The position numbers and the translations under genes were made by a program. Of a stretch of 64,000 bases of DNA, positions 1-15,406 are shown in pieces; the stretch's first letter is position 1, and every line of letters starts with the position of its first letter. Location: positions 25,872,186-25,936,185 of the forward strand of contig OY804585.1 of assembly GCA_963680875.1 (NCBI GenBank), written 5' to 3'. Source of the DNA: Bathymodiolus brooksi. Taxonomy: Eukaryota; Mollusca; Bivalvia; Mytilida; Modiolidae. The notes beneath the pieces were generated by a model. It was given only the letters and a program-made list of their open reading frames with translations. It ran no database searches and was not told the origin of the DNA.

Positions 1-152
1 AGCAACTGGTAAACTTTATCACTTGCGGCTGCGAGTCGAGTGCACCCTTTTTGTAATTTACAAAGCCGGGCGCGAACCTACTCCGTATTGGTGATAGGCT
101 TGTATGAGTTGTTAGATCCAACGACCTAACTCATTGAGCCACCCGGGCCCCC
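1..152 (-). mobile_element. tRNA-derived SINE head, partial
   Basis: Read on the minus strand it starts GGGCCCGGGTGGCTCAATGA, giving a Pol III A box (TGGCTCAATGAGTTAGG), and has a B-box-like GGTTCGCGCCC about 60 bases on. It continues beyond the window edge or is truncated. Confidence 0.6.
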
Positions 153-354
153 TAGTAATAATTTAACGTTTATAAATGAGTAAAAGGAGTATTAACCTCC
201 TAAAAAGATTAAGTAAGACAAACGACATCAAAATTGTTCTAATTTTTGGAGTAAAGTGACGGCAGTGTACCGTTATTCAATAAGTATTGAACAAGCTAAG
301 TACTACACGAATCAGAAAGGCATACAAGACTAATACACCCTAACGTTTGTGTGT

Positions 355-690
355 ACACTAAATGTTACAAATAAGGTGATGGTTTGCTTTGTGGTTATAC
401 AAGAAAGATGTTGGATTATACTGATTTGACGTCGGCCCAACGATCAAACATACCGTCGGGGCAGACGTGTTGCCGACCAATGCACAGTATTTGAACGTTG
501 GATATTGGTCGGGAAACCATTGGAAATAAGACATTGCAACGTCGGGCCAACGTCGAGCCAATTAGTCGCGCCAACGTCGACCCGATGAGCAAAATGACGA
601 CGGGCCAACGTTGGCATTCGACGTCAAACCAACGTCAGAGACGACCGTTAACCGACGTTGGACCAACGTCACTTTGCGGACTGGGTTAAA
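355..690. repeat. ACGT/CGTCGG-rich inverted-repeat element
   Basis: Contains many degenerate copies of CCAACGTC and its complement GACGTTGG in both orientations (for example near 430-445 and 600-670). This GC-rich island differs sharply from its AT-rich flanks. Probably a short MITE-like element; its ends are not resolved. Confidence 0.45.
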
Positions 691-2756
691 GCTTTTTTCA
701 TTTGTACATGTATGATAAACTATTTCTGGAAAAGATCAATTATTTTTAGCTCTTTATTTTTATTCTGTATAACATATTTTAAATGTTTATTTTTATTTTA
801 CAGGTGTGATCGTGGCATCTCAGTAGATCATTAAGAGTTTTAAATCATTAAAATGACACTTCTGAAAGTTGATGCTGTTGATTATGATTCAGTTAATCAA
901 ATATGCATAGGATATGCATAGGATCACAAAACACACAATTTAAAGAAATCACAAAGATTTCATTTGGAATAAGTTGGTCATGAACTGGGACACAGCACTA
1001 TTTGTAGTGGTCAAATGTAAAATTATAGTATATAAAGGAAAAGAGAGTGACATTGAGGACTGTTATGAATTAAGATTATAAATAATAGTAGAAGATAACA
1101 GTTTATTGATTTGTGACAATAAAAATGATAACTTTGAAAATTTGGGACTTTCTAATCGCATGAACTGTTCGCTTAAATCAGCTAAAATTGTCAAATTTGA
1201 GGTTTTTCCCAGACAAAAAAATGAAAATCATGTATAAAATGTGCTAATTAAATGTTTAAAAGATAAAATAACTTCAAGGCTGGCTTATAAATTGTACAGA
1301 GAACATATCTGATAATCCAAATAAGATTTTTCATGGAATATGGGGCCATAATTGAAATATTATTTTTACTAAATTTCCAGGTAGAGGGCTAATGAACCAG
1401 GACATAGTTCATACCAGTGTCAGAATTGGGGTTGCTGATAGTTTTCTCCTTGTAGTATACAGTTATAGGATCAAAATAATACCAAACACTTGAACATTTA
1501 ATATTATAATATTCGACAATTATTGAAATTGTATCAATTTCGGGAATTATCTGAAATTTTTATTGAACAAAGAAAATTGACCTTTTCAATGGAAAAAATG
1601 GCAGTTTTTACACAAACTGTAATAATAACTTCATTGATGTATGGATATTGAGGTTGTTTACCATAAAAATATCAATTTGAACATACAAAATATAATTAAT
1701 TCCCTAAAATAACTTATTTTTACACTTTACGGAGCTCAAAATATTAATTTGCGGAGTTTATAATTCTGGCGCTACAGACTTTGAGAATTTGTTTTGCTGA
1801 TAAATATAGGTGTTCCCTGTTAGAGGGTTCTTTTCCCTACCAAAATCAGTATTCAGAAAAATTCTAGTACTTTTTTCAGATTTTTTATGACCAAAAACTT
1901 GATTTTTCGAATAAAATTTGACGTTAAAATTATGGAGGCCTGCGCAAAGGAAATAATATTAAAAAAATATATATATTAATTGAATAAATGATATTCTTGA
2001 TATTTTTACCTAGAGACTGGGCACTTTGTGGACAGTGCTGCAAGTTTCAGCCTTGCAAGTTAAAGGTTTTTTGAAGATATTTGACCACAAACCTGGTAGT
2101 TTGAACAAGCAGACAGCTGACACATAAATTAAAAAAACTAAGTCCAAAGGCTATTTTCAATGTTTTAAATTCTGTGACATTTTTTTCATATAACACCTAC
2201 AGGTGTGTATAATACCTCTTTTTGAAGCATAAGGAGGATACATTACTATAGAAGAAAGCATGATAACCTATTAGGTAGTGAAAATAATATATTTTGGTCC
2301 AAAAATGTCATTTTTTTTACATTTTTCCAAAAAAACAGAAAATCGACCACTTTTGGCTCACCGAAAAGGCCATAACTTTTGAACAGCTCAACCTATTTTA
2401 ATAATTTTTGTACCAAAATTTCCCATTTTGTATGTACTGTCATATTAATCTATAATTGGATGATTTATTAGCATTTCAATTTTTGGCTTGACCACCCTAC
2501 CACTGGCACCAGTTTCATGTATTTCAGACATTTTTGCATAGACTCTAATTCTAAAGACCATTTATTTCATGGTTGTCGAATTTCATTCATCTTTATTTCA
2601 TTTAATTCAGCTTGATTCAATGTTTCATTTTCAAGTTCAGAAAATGACATGCATGCAATTAGAAATGATATCTTCTATAATACAGATCATATGAAAATTG
2701 CAGACATCATGGCTTCGCCATCTTAGATAGGCAAATTAACAAATTGCACCTCATTT
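691..2756. other. AT-rich sequence without recognised features
   Basis: About 2 kb of AT-rich DNA with no long open frame, no convincing exon and no clear repeat. It is presumably intron upstream of exon 1. Sequence from 2936 to 3258 is likewise unremarkable. Confidence 0.5.
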
Positions 2757-2935
2757 CTGGCTATGCTCATGGCGAGGTGAACTCGATACAACATTATGTG
2801 ATAAAGTTTATCAGTGACTTGCAACAGGCTGGTGGTTTTCTCCTGGTACTCCGGTTTCCTCCACAAATAAAACTGAACGCCATTATATAACTGAAATAGT
2901 GTTGAAAGTTGCGTTAAGCACAATAGCCCTAACCC
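2757..2935 (+). mobile_element. SINE family A, 5'-truncated
   Basis: Matches the body and tail of the family A copies: a gcgaggtg segment, TTATGTGATAAAGTTTATCA, the block ending in CTCCACAAATAAAACTGA, then ATATAACTGAAATA and a GTTGAAAG..GCGTTAAGCAC tail. The tRNA-like head is missing. Confidence 0.7.
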
Positions 2936-3258
2936 ATAAGGCAGTAATCATTATTATCATTGTAAATTTATAATTTAATGCCAGTTGAAACATCTATACG
3001 TCTTTAAATTTGTTTAATTACTAGCTATGATGTATTCATGTTTGTAAACATATTCCAGTCATCAACGCTCACACGGATAAAGTATAAAAGTTTTATTTAA
3101 AGTCAGAGTTTTTACAAACATATAACATAAGCTCTGTAGAGCTTTTTACCGATAGTTATAAGAAGCAATACAACAATAGAAATGCTTACCTAAATTTCAA
3201 ATTGGCAGCAAGGAATTAGTGTTACTGATATGTGATATTTGTTCTCTTTGGTTTTTAG

Positions 3259-3330
3259 TGAGATGCATGGGAACAGTATATCTCATCTCCCAAGAGGTAT
3301 TTTTGAAGACTTGAAGGAACTTGTTCATCT
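3259..3330 (+). CDS. Exon 1 (first seen): one LRR
   Basis: Flanked by acceptor gtttttag and donor gtaagt. It is 72 bp, phase 2 at both ends, exactly one 24-residue LRR ([20 protein letters not shown]...). It needs an upstream exon, so the gene starts earlier. No convincing LRR exon was found at 1-3258. Confidence 0.85.
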
Positions 3331-6300
3331 GTAAGTTACAATAGATTTTTACAGTCGAGCTTCACAGTTCTAACATTAAATGTCGCACGTCATTACATAT
3401 TAATACGAGTCAAGCGTCACAAACCATTTGCAGTCGAAAGTCATTATAACCGATTATTTTACTTCAAATTAGTCGAGTTGACCGACATAAATTGAAGCTT
3501 AGAACTTTTACATCTGATTGAAATATAACTTGTTCTTGCCATGATATTTCTGAAAATTGCTCACTTTATGATAAACAACAATCACTCACTCAAGCAAGAA
3601 AGTGAGTAGTATGATAATTGTTGAATGTGTCGACTGTATCTTTGCTCTTAATCTTATTCCTTACTCCTCCGGGGCCGTCATGGCCATGATCGTATGGTAG
3701 TAGCATTTACAACTACCTGTGCAATCGGTGCCCATCACCACTAAAGTTGTGAGTTTGAACCCCATTCATGGCAAGGTGCACTCGATACAACATTATGTGA
3801 TAAAGTTTGTCAGTGAGTTGCGGCTGTTCAGTGGTTTTCTCTGTGTAGTCCGGTTTCCTTCACCAATAAAACTGACCGCCATGATATAACTGAAATATTG
3901 TTGAAAGTGGCATTAAGAACCATAAACCTACCAAGCCAACCTTATTCCTCTGTGTGCAGTGGAGAAGCAACAGATACTAATTTTATTAACTTTAATTGAT
4001 CCTACCGAGTATTGAGCCAACGATCTACCACGTTCGGAGAAAGCATGCTAACCATAATTACACCACTGAGATGGTATGTGATTAAGCAATCATATTTTGA
4101 TATTTCAGTGACCTCCATCATAATAAACTAGAGAAAGTGACCTCTGAAGCATTTATTGACCTGGAGAAGTTAATCGAGTTCAGACTCCACAACCAGAATC
4201 CACCAATGTCGACTATTATATTTGATTCAATGATAAACATTGGAAAATCACTAAAATATTTGTAAGTAAGCTCAAATTCGACAGTCTTTACTACAAGATA
4301 TGTCTGCATGTGCAATACAATTAGACCAAATTACCAAAGGTAGAAATATGAAGAGTTTGAAGATACCAAAGGGGTACTCAGAATTTGTAAATGGCAGAAG
4401 GACAGAGAAGAGTTTGAAGATACCAAAGGGGTACTCAGAATTTGTAAATGGCAGAAGGACAGAGAAGAGTTTGAAGATACCAAAGGGGTACTCAGAATTT
4501 GTAAATGGCAGAAGGACAGAGAAGAGTTTGAAGATACCAAAGGGGTAATCAGAATTTGTAAATGGAAGAAGGACAGAGAACACAATGACCAATAGAAAAA
4601 GGACAAACTACAAAACATTACGCAGAAAACTAAAGATCGAGTAACACGAATCCCACTAAAAATCGAGGATGAACTCAGGTGATCTGGAAGGGTAAGCAGC
4701 TTCTGCTCCACTAGTGGCACCCGTTGTGTTAATCTAGTTACAAACCCGGTGATAAGTCATGAATGAGGAAAGGAAAATTTTAAAGGCTAGAAAACAAGGT
4801 ATCTGACCAAAATAAAATAATGTTTCATGTTGCTTATTTTATTTCATTGTTATGGTTGAATCGCCATGAATTGATCAGTTCTATTTTTTATTTTTATATT
4901 GCTATTATATCTGCATTTTTAATCATAATTATTATTTCAAAACCATGTAGTATTATGTCAGAAATACAATACAAATGAAACTATTTATGTGTTAGGTGTA
5001 TCCATTATGCCTCTTTCTACTACTTCACTATTGGATTTTGGAACTGTTCTGACAGTATTATATTTTGTTTTTAATTTTATTTGGTCACCATTTTCATATC
5101 CAATCATATTCATTGAGGTAGATTACACTGGTTTAAGAATTTTGTAGAATAAATGTAGTTACAAACAAAGAATGTACAATGAGCTCTATGTACAAAACAC
5201 TTTACCCTATATAGAATATTATTAACGTTTGAAATCTTTAAAATGTTGAAATTTGAAATGAGTTTTTCTTACAACTTTAAGAAGACAAAAAGGCATTTGA
5301 TCCATGTTTTATTTGTAAAATCATCCAGATCATAAGGTAATTCCATGCAAATAGACAATACAGATATGACAACAATAATAGTACAAAACCAAGGGTAAAC
5401 ATAACAACATGGCAACACAAAACCTACAACCACAGTTAAAGGGTTTGATTATGTCACTGATGTCACTGACAAACTTTATTAAACAAAGCTTGATAGGGTA
5501 TAGATAAACGTTAGAGAATACCGAAGGATCAATCAAAAATGGACAATCTAGAGAAACTGGCAACATAGGGTACACAAGACGAAGACAAACAAAACAAAAA
5601 CACAACACAATATGTGTTGGACACCACTATGTACAAGCAAAGACAAATAATGTAAATAAGACATGGACCCGCCTACAAACAACTGGTGGTAAAGACGATA
5701 CTGAACATCTTTTTATGCAGAAATCACAATAGAATGACAGAATGTCGTCTTTTTCATGGTTTTTTTTCAGATTTATAAGCAGCAACAGTTTAACACATTT
5801 ACCCCATCAAGTTTTCCTGGAAGGAAATTTTACTCAGCTGATTGAATTGTAAGTTGATGTTTCTCGGTTCAAGCTTGAATGTTTAGAATCAATTCATCAA
5901 ACACACCAAAATATACTCCACAGAAATCGAGCACCTGCCATATTGGGCTGTATCAAGGACACATAGCTTCAAACAGTAATAGATGTGCAATTGTAGCATG
6001 TTGTGTAGTGATTAGCACTAACTGCGTAATCTAACGACCGTATGATAACCACCATGACAGCCTTCAATAGTGAACGGTAGTCATTATGTTTTGCAAGTTG
6101 CATTTATTTAATCCTTCTCAATGTTGTGAAATAATTTTTTTTTTTATCTTGATTCCAATTTATGCTCATTCAATTCCATGCAATGCACTCAATGCTGTAA
6201 TACTATTAATATATCAGGATGACTTGAGTTACAAACCATTTACTGTCGAATGTCAGGAACCATTTGTGATCTAGCGCCATTAACCATTAACAGTCTAACT

Positions 6301-9300
6301 TCACAAACTAGTAACAGTCGACGTCACGAGCCATTTATAGCCGATCATCATGAACCAGTCGAACGACAGAAACCATTTATAGTCGAACGTCAAAAACATT
6401 TTACAGTGGAACGTCATAAACCATTCCCAGTCGAATGCCACAACAATTAACAGTCGAACATCATAAAGCATTAACAATAGAACATCACAAACCTTGTACA
6501 ATCGAACATCGTACAAGCCATTTATAGTCGAACGTCATGAACCATTTACAGTGTAACATCATTATGTCCAATTTGAAGTCACCATCAATTTTATTTCCTG
6601 TTAGTCTAGTTGTCAGATGTAAATTAATCTTAGAACTTCTACATAGGAAATACAGTTTTGCCCCGAAAAATATTGGAAAATGACTCGTTAAAGTATCAAA
6701 ATAATCTAGGTTCAACTGTAGTTTGTCTTCTCTGTTGTTCCTGTTTTTCTTATATCAAGAACATATAAGTAATATAATTTCTACAGATATGCTGACAACA
6801 ATTTGATAAAAAATGTAACAGAACTACCAGAGAGTGCATATGGAGTAAAACTAAGACAGACATATCATCAGAAGAAGAGGAAACTATTGCCATTTTCTAC
6901 TACACCTAATATTGTTAAACTGTAAGATTTAGTAGACTTTGTATTATCAACTAACACGGACTGTCTTTATATCACTGTATATCAAATGAAATAGTAGTGT
7001 CCTTTGTTTGTAGGGATAGTATGATTCCAACCACAAGTTTATGAGTTATATGCCATATATCTGTTGTAATGTGATTATGTACATTTTGTATGGGTGTTTC
7101 CTACGAGTTCGATCATTTGGTAGTGTAAATGTTCATTTATGAAACAGGACCCATGAAGCATAGAACAAAAGCGAGAATATGAACGCAAAACGTGAGAAGA
7201 GATTTTGAGTGAAGGAACAATCTGGATACAAAAACAACAATGCAAACATAAAGATTAAACAAAGCAAAAGAACGGAATTAGGAAAACATGAAAATCCACA
7301 AAAATATGATTTGAACAGTGTGATCGGATTGGGTTAAAAACTCCTATCTGATTAATGTCTCCTAACTCTAAGCATAAGAGGTAATCACAAACCACATATT
7401 TAAGACGAACCATAACGCCTAAAGAAAAAGGACAATGATCTACAAAACACCACACAGAAGACTGACGATTTAGAAACATGTACCCCACAGAAAACTCAGG
7501 TGCTTCAGAAGGGTAAGCAGTTCCTGTTCCACTGGTGAATTCTGAAAAAAAATGAAATAAAAGTACATTTCCATACTACCTCTATGCATGTACCCACAAA
7601 TAAAATCAATAATTATTCATTTTAATTATACATGTACAATGTAAAGCTCATTATAATATATCTATGTGTACATATGTTTCAGATATTTACAGAACAACCT
7701 GATAGAGACTGTAAACAATACTGACTTTTGTGAGTTACAAGTTTTACAAGTTCTCAACTTACGAGTGAATAGACTTAATGAGACTCACATACAGGAAGAT
7801 GGATTTAAATGCCTACCTGTACTAAATTATCTGTAAGTGTGACAAATGGATTAATACATTTGTAAACAGGAAGATGAGTTTCAATGCCTTAATAATCTGG
7901 TTTGGTTTATGGTGCTACGCCACTTTCAACAATAATTCAGTTATATCATGTTGGTCAGGTTTATTGGTGGAGAAATTTGAGAAAACCAACGACCTGTCGC
8001 AAGTCCTGGACAAACTTTATTACATATTGAGGTTGTATCGAGTACACCTCTCCATGAACGGGGTTCGAACTCACAACTTAAGTGGTGATAGGCACTGATT
8101 GCACATGTAGTTGTAAATCCAACGACTATACGATCGCAATCACTACGGCCCCTCCTAAATAATCTGAAAATACATCAAACTTGAGGCACCTATGCACAAT
8201 GTTCGCTAATGACCTGTAAAACAGTAATCGTACATGAAACTAGCATAGAAAACAAATATCACATTATCTTTGCTGTACTATTACAAATGTATATATCAAA
8301 CTTAGTGCCCGCGACTCGTTTCTGGAAGAACCTTCATCAGGTACACCCAAAAGAATGGAAAACCAAATTATTTAAAAAGTGTTTGGGAACAAGAAAAAAA
8401 AACAAAACCTTAACATGATAGTCAAAACAGGCTAAGATCATCAGGGAGTGGTACCTTAGTTTTAATAAGGATTCCATTTTGTTTATGAACAATGAATAGA
8501 TATGTTATACCATGTCATTGCCGACACAATGACTACAGGGAGGATGCTACCCCTGGGGACTAATAATCACAACCAACATGTATCATCCCAGTGTTAGCAA
8601 TAAAAACGTCCATATCAAATTTAAATTTAAATAGAATTTAATGTTGCCCAAAAATACAAAGGATACTGAAAAGTCGAAAAAGTAAAAAAAAAACATTTCA
8701 GGGGAAACTATCAAATGTCAATGGAATTTTAATTACAAATCTTACTTTGGTTTTATTGCTCCCAAAACTCTAAATTATTTGGCTTTCCAATGCTTTGATT
8801 TTGAGAGTAGCTGATGAACGTTATTCCAGAAAATTTGCAATAAATTTTATATCTACGTTTTTATTTGTATACATTCCTTTACAAAAGTTGCAATTATCAC
8901 ATTTTGTTAATGGCAAATACACACCATCCAAGTCTGTGGAATTAAAGGACTATCTGGATGCAACAATAGTACAAACAGAAATGCCAAACATATCAAACGA
9001 ACATTTACATTTTCTCTGTAATAATCATTATTTTTATCTAATGTATTAATAGAAACCTTGGAAGTAATTTTAACATGAAGTATGTACCAGTTGCCTTGAC
9101 AACACACATCAAGTTACTTTCTATTGTCACCTTATACCTGGATAGTAACATGATTTCCATTCTACCATCAGAGACATTCACCAACGTCTCAACTCTATTA
9201 AATTTGTGAGTTCTGTAATATACATTTCCATGTTATTTCACAGTAATTTTGTAGTTTCGCTGTAATCTTGTTATTTTTCCGCTTGGTAAGTTAATCCACA

Positions 9301-12300
9301 ATAATCTTGCTATTTCGTTTAATCTTGTCTATTTCCTGTAATCGTGTGTAATAGTTTTATCATTTTGTTGTAATCTTATTTCATTTCAATTTTGTAAATT
9401 CTGCCAAATCTGATTATTTCAATTTTGTTTTGTTATTTTGCACCCAAAAAAAAGTTGCTTTGCCATACTCCTTATGCTTTGTCATTTTCTTGTTAATTCG
9501 CTGAATTCTTATGGATATATGTTTGCATATATAAATTAATCCAAAATATTTGCAATATTATAACAATATGTTCTAGAATTTACAAGAAAGATTTTTGACT
9601 TGTTCGGCAGCTTTCAATTAAAAAGAATGCCTTGAATGAAGTAATGGACTTTTTTGTGATGATAGTATATTGGCCATTAATTTTTTATATTATAAACAAG
9701 TGTGGACACAGAAATGTGCTGTCCAAAAGGCAAGTGTGGATGTCAATATTTCATATTATTAACTTTAAAAAAAAAAAAATCCTGGACACAGGGTCCTGGA
9801 TTTTTCTTAATAAAAAACTAATCCTGGATTATTATTTTTGCTTAAAATCCAGTCCTGTGTTTTTATTTCAAATTTTCATCATAGCCCCCCTCCCCCTCCC
9901 AAGGGATATAAAATTGTATCATTAATAATAAATTAATAAATAATAAATTCAGATTTTCTATTTAAAATAAATTTCATTTACAAAACCACTGATATTTGTT
10001 CAATTTTTAACGCTGATTTAAGCTTTAGTCGCAACAAATTTTTATTTTTCTCTTTAAACTGTCGAAACATAACATTTATTTAACTGTAAAATTCACAAAT
10101 AAAATTCCCCCCCCCCCTTTTCCCTTTTTTCTTGTTTAAATCAATGATCAACAATATTCCAGAATCAAACAAATGAATAAATATAACAGATTTCTTTTAC
10201 ATGCATCTTGTTACCATGCAGAGTCAGTGTGTTTTAAATCGGTCATCCAATCAGAACGCTCATTATTCTTGTCCAAGATAAAAATACATCGCTAAAGTAA
10301 ATTTACCTGTGGTTTCAGAGTAGAAGATTTTTAGAAATCTAACATAAAATTTCCCCACTTCAACTCGTAAATTTACATAGAAATCGAAGAAATTTCATCA
10401 TAAAACTTCACACATGGTTTTGTCTATCATATTTCTTGAAGACAAACATAAAATTTTATTGCATTTATCAATATTGTATGAGTATCAACAGTTTTTTCAA
10501 CACCGTATCTGTTTCTCGATACAGCCGCAACTTCAACTCGCAAATTTACATAGAAATCGGAGATATTTCGTCATAAAACTTCACACATGGTTTTGTCTAT
10601 CATATTTCTTGAAGACAAACATAAAATTTTATAGCATTTATCAATATTTTATGAGTATCAACAGTTTTTTCAACACCGTATCTGTTTCTCGATACAGCCG
10701 CCCGATTACAGTGACCCGTGACCCAGATTAGCAGATCTCAGCAGTTTTTTTTTAATAAGGTTGTTTAACTAATCCTGGATTTTTATTTTTGCTTAATGTC
10801 CGGTCCTGTGTTTTTATTTCAAATTTTCATCATAGCCCCCCTCCCCCTCCCAAGGGATATACAATTGTATCATTAATAATAAGTTAATAAATAATAAATT
10901 CAGATTTTCTATTTAAAATAAATCTCATTTACAAAACCACTGATATTTGTTCAATTTTTAATGCTGATGTAAGCTTTAGTCGCAACAAATTTTTATTTCG
11001 TTATAAAACTTCACACATGGTTTTGTCTATCATATTTCTTGAAGACAAACATAAAATTTTATTGCATTTATCAATATTTTATGAGTATCAACAGTTTTTT
11101 CAACACCGTATCTGTTTCTCGATACAGCCGCCCGATTACCGTGACCCGTGACCCAGATTAGCTCGTTCCAGCAGTTTTTTCTTAATAGTGTTGTTTAAAT
11201 AATATGTTTTGAACGCATTCAACAAGTTAGTTTTGTCTGTCAAGCATATTTAATATACTTTATCTCTTACATTTTAGTGCCGTGGATGGATTATTTTCAT
11301 GATGCATTAGATTGTTTAGAATGACATTTCAATGTAAAATTTGTTCATGAAAATTTCTCATTATTCAGTAAGAAGACATGGCCTCTGATTATTATCCCCT
11401 CGCCAACGAAGTTGCGAAGTGATATAGTAACGCTACCACCCGTCCGTCCGTCCGTCCGTCCGTCTGTAGACAAATCCTATGTCGTACGATAACTTGAGTT
11501 GTGTTTCTTAGAATCTTTTAAAATTTTATCAGCTGTTTACTGGTGAAGAGAGGAGGATCCCTTTCTTTTTTGACGATTTTCACTTTTGCCGTTCCAGAGT
11601 TATTGGACTTGATATGACGGAAAATAGGATTTTTACCCTATGTCGTATGATAACTTGAGTAGTGTTTCTCAGAATGTTTTGAAATTTTATCAGCAGTTTA
11701 CTGGTGAAGAGAGGAGGATCCCTTTCCTTTGTGACGATTTTCACTTTTGCTGTTCCAGAGTTATTGGACTTGATATGACGGAAAATAGGATTTTTATCCT
11801 ATGTCGTATGATAACTTGAGTAGTGTTTCTTAAAATGTTTTGAAATTTTATCAGTAGCTTACTGGTGAAGAGAGGAAGATCCCTTTCATTTTTGACGATT
11901 TTCACTTTTGCCGTTCCAGAGTTATTGGACTTGATATGACGGAAAATAGGATTTTTACCCTATGTCGTATGATAACTTGACTAGTGTTTCTCAGAATGTT
12001 TTGAAATTTTATCAGCAGCTTACTGGTGAAGAGAGGAGGATCCCTTTCATTTGTGACGATTTTCACTTTTGCTGTTCCAGAGTTATTGGACTTGATATGA
12101 CGGAAAATAGGATTTTTATCCTATGTCGTATGATAACTTGAGTAGTGTTTCTTAAAATGTTTTGAAATTTTATCAGTAGCTTACTGGTGAAGAGAGGAAG
12201 ATCCCTTTCATTTTTGACGATTTTCACTTATGCCGTTCCAGAGTTATTGGACTTGATATGACGGAAAATAGGATTTTTACCCTATGTCGTATGATAACTT

Positions 12301-15300
12301 GACTAGTGTTTCTCAGAATGTTTTGAAATTTTATCAGCAGCTTACTGGTGAAGAGAGGAGGATCCCTTTCATTTGTGACGATTTTCACTTTTGCTGTTCC
12401 AGAGTTATTGGACTTGATATGACGGAAAATAGGATTTTTATCCTATGTCGTATGATAACTTGAGTAGTGTTTCTTAAAATGTTTTGAAATTTTATCAGTA
12501 GCTTACTGGTGAAGAGAGGAAGATCCCTTTCATTTTTGACGATTTTCACTTTTGCCGTTCCAGAGTTATTGGACTTGATATGACGGAAAATAGGATTTTT
12601 ACCCTATTTTGGTCGGAACAATCAGTAATGTTTTGGTTATGGAAATAGGTTGGACAGATGTGGGGAGTAGGGGGTATATCTTAGTGAGCCGTGCTCACAG
12701 TAATACTAGATTTTACTGTCATAGGAAATTCCATATGAATTGAACCTCTTTTAAGAGGTCACCTGTCTTATAAGGCCACTTTTTCTTTGTCCCAAAGGTG
12801 ACCTCTTAATACAGGTTTGGCTGTACATGTTTGTTTGTTTAATGGTGTTTAACACCACATTCAACAATATTTCAGCTATATTGTGGCAGTCAGTTTTATT
12901 GGTAGAGGAAACCAGAGTACTCAGAGAAAACCACTGACCTGTCGCAAGTCACTGACAAACTTTATCACATAATGTTGTACATCTCACCCTGATCGAGATT
13001 CGAATTCACAACATCAGTGGTGATAGGCACTGATTGCGTAGGTAGTTGTTAATCAATTTACCATATGATCACAATGGCCCCTCCACCTGTCAGTGATAAC
13101 ATATAAGCCAAGCACAAAATCCATTAGACCTGTCGCAAGTCACTGACAAACTTTATCACATAATGGTGTGCACCTCGCCCTGATCGAGATTCGAACTCAC
13201 AACATCAGTGGTGATAGGCACTGATTGCATATGTAGTTGTAAATCCAACTACCATACAATCACGGCCACGACAGCCCCGTTTGGCAGTACATACCCACAA
13301 ACTCCTTATTAGGTTTGAATCACTTTGTGATCCTCAACTGTGATACAATTTTTTCTGGTCTATTATAATATTTTTCTGGCTTGGTCATATTTTCTTTTTA
13401 TACCCCCCACAACAAAGTTGTAGGGGGGTATACTGGTTTCACCATGTCCGTCCGTCCGTCCATCTGTCCGTCCTTCCGTAACATCCTTGTGAACACTCTA
13501 GAATCAACATCCTTCAATGGATTTTGACCAAACTTGGTACATACTTAGTCTTTAAGAGAATCTGGAACCCTATTGATTTTCAAGGTCAAAGGTCAAGGTC
13601 ACAGGGTCAAATTTTTACCATGTGACATCCTTGTGAACACTCTAAAATCAACATCCTTCAATGGATTTTGACCAAACTTGGTACATACTCAGTCCTTAAG
13701 AGAATCTGGAACCCTATTGATTTTCAAAGTCATAGGTCAAAGGTCAAGGTCACTGGGTCAATTTTTTACCGCATAACATCCTTGTAAACACTCTAGAATC
13801 AACATCTTTCAATGGATTTTCACCAAACTTGGTACATACATAGTCCTTAAGAGAATCTGGAACCCTATTGATTTTCAAGGTCAAAGGTCAAGGTCACAGG
13901 GTCAAATTTTTAGGCGAGGGGATACGCCACGCTTTGTGTTGCCCTTGTTCAATATGTATCATATGCATGTAATGAGCTTGCTATTCCGAATCTAACAATC
14001 CTAAATATCACTATCCTGAACCTCATTATTCCACTCCTTGCTATCCCAAACCTAATTGCTATCCCAAACCTTGCTATCCCGAACCTCAGTATCTTTAGCC
14101 TCGCTACTCAAAACTTCTCTACCTAGAGCCTCAGTATCCCGAAACTCGATACCCTGCAAAGTCATTTCAGCACGCACCCCACTAATAACAAGGGGTGAAC
14201 TCGTGTACGTCTAAAGAGAAAGAAGTTCCTGCTGCACTATGGTACCCGTCGAAATAGCTTTTAGCTTAATTTATTACGGAAAATTCCCAAATCTGGCTAT
14301 TTTGAAGTAATATAACTTCTTTCTATAACATTGGTGTAAGCAGGTTTGACTGTAGATCTCAAATGACATCATTTGGATGTAAATTGATATGGTAAGCATC
14401 CATTTTAGCGAAATGATAACATTCATGAAATAACTTTCTAAAGGGTGGAAACACAATTGGTCTAGTCCCAAACAGTATTTGTAGTACCACATGAAGTTAA
14501 ATCAGACGGATGAAGACACAGTGAATGAGTCGAGTAAAATAAAGGCCAGAGTGAAATAGTTACACAAATTTGTTAAATATAAGCAGCCTTCATACATTGA
14601 ATCCTTCACATCTAACTAATTCTAAACTATTACTACCACTGACTATTTGAAACACATAATATGCCTATTTTATTTCATGGTTACATTTTCAGATATCTTC
14701 AGTATAATTTAATTATAGCAGTGGAAAATTTTACATTCCCTGAACAACTACAAACTGTGTAAGCATACAATATTAGAGTTATTCTATTTACTAATCATAT
14801 ATGGTTAACTTATACCTTTATTGGATCTCAATCACTTACCATAAAAAGAAGAACAAGGTTATTTTTAAATAATTTAATTTGATGTGATTACTGCAATCTG
14901 ATTGGCTGATCAGCCTGGAGCAACATTTGTTATACTTGATAACCTGGGTTGGTATTGTGACGTCGCCAACATATTCATTCACCAACAACAAATTCAAATA
15001 GTCCCATGAAATAATCATAATTAAAATCGAGGAATCATTAAATTTTGTTGTAAAAATTAAATTATAAGGAATATGTTTAATGTTTAAACAGGTTATACTT
15101 GTATGACCTGGTTTGGAACACTTCGCGGTTTATTAAGCATAAACTGCCCCAAACCAAGTTATATCCTATAACCAGTTCCAAAATTGAACATATTCCTTAA
15201 ATATGTTTTTGAATTGATTAAAAGGCCAAATAGATTCCCTGTTGCATGAATCCAGTAGACTAAACCACACACACATCTCTCTCTCTCTCTCTCTTTCTCT

Positions 15301-15322
15301 CTCTCACACATGCACATATCAC

Positions 15323-15406
<84 letters not shown>

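Noticed and set aside
800..870. Possible upstream exon after TTTTACAG
   Set aside because: All three frames hit stop codons within about 35 bases, with no LRR pattern.
7874..8098. 74-codon frame with [20 protein letters not shown]
   Set aside because: Lies within a minus-strand SINE A; the same peptide pattern is produced by other copies.
9632..9925. 97-codon AT-rich frame
   Set aside because: Low-complexity, overlaps the duplicated X block, no recognisable domain or splice context.
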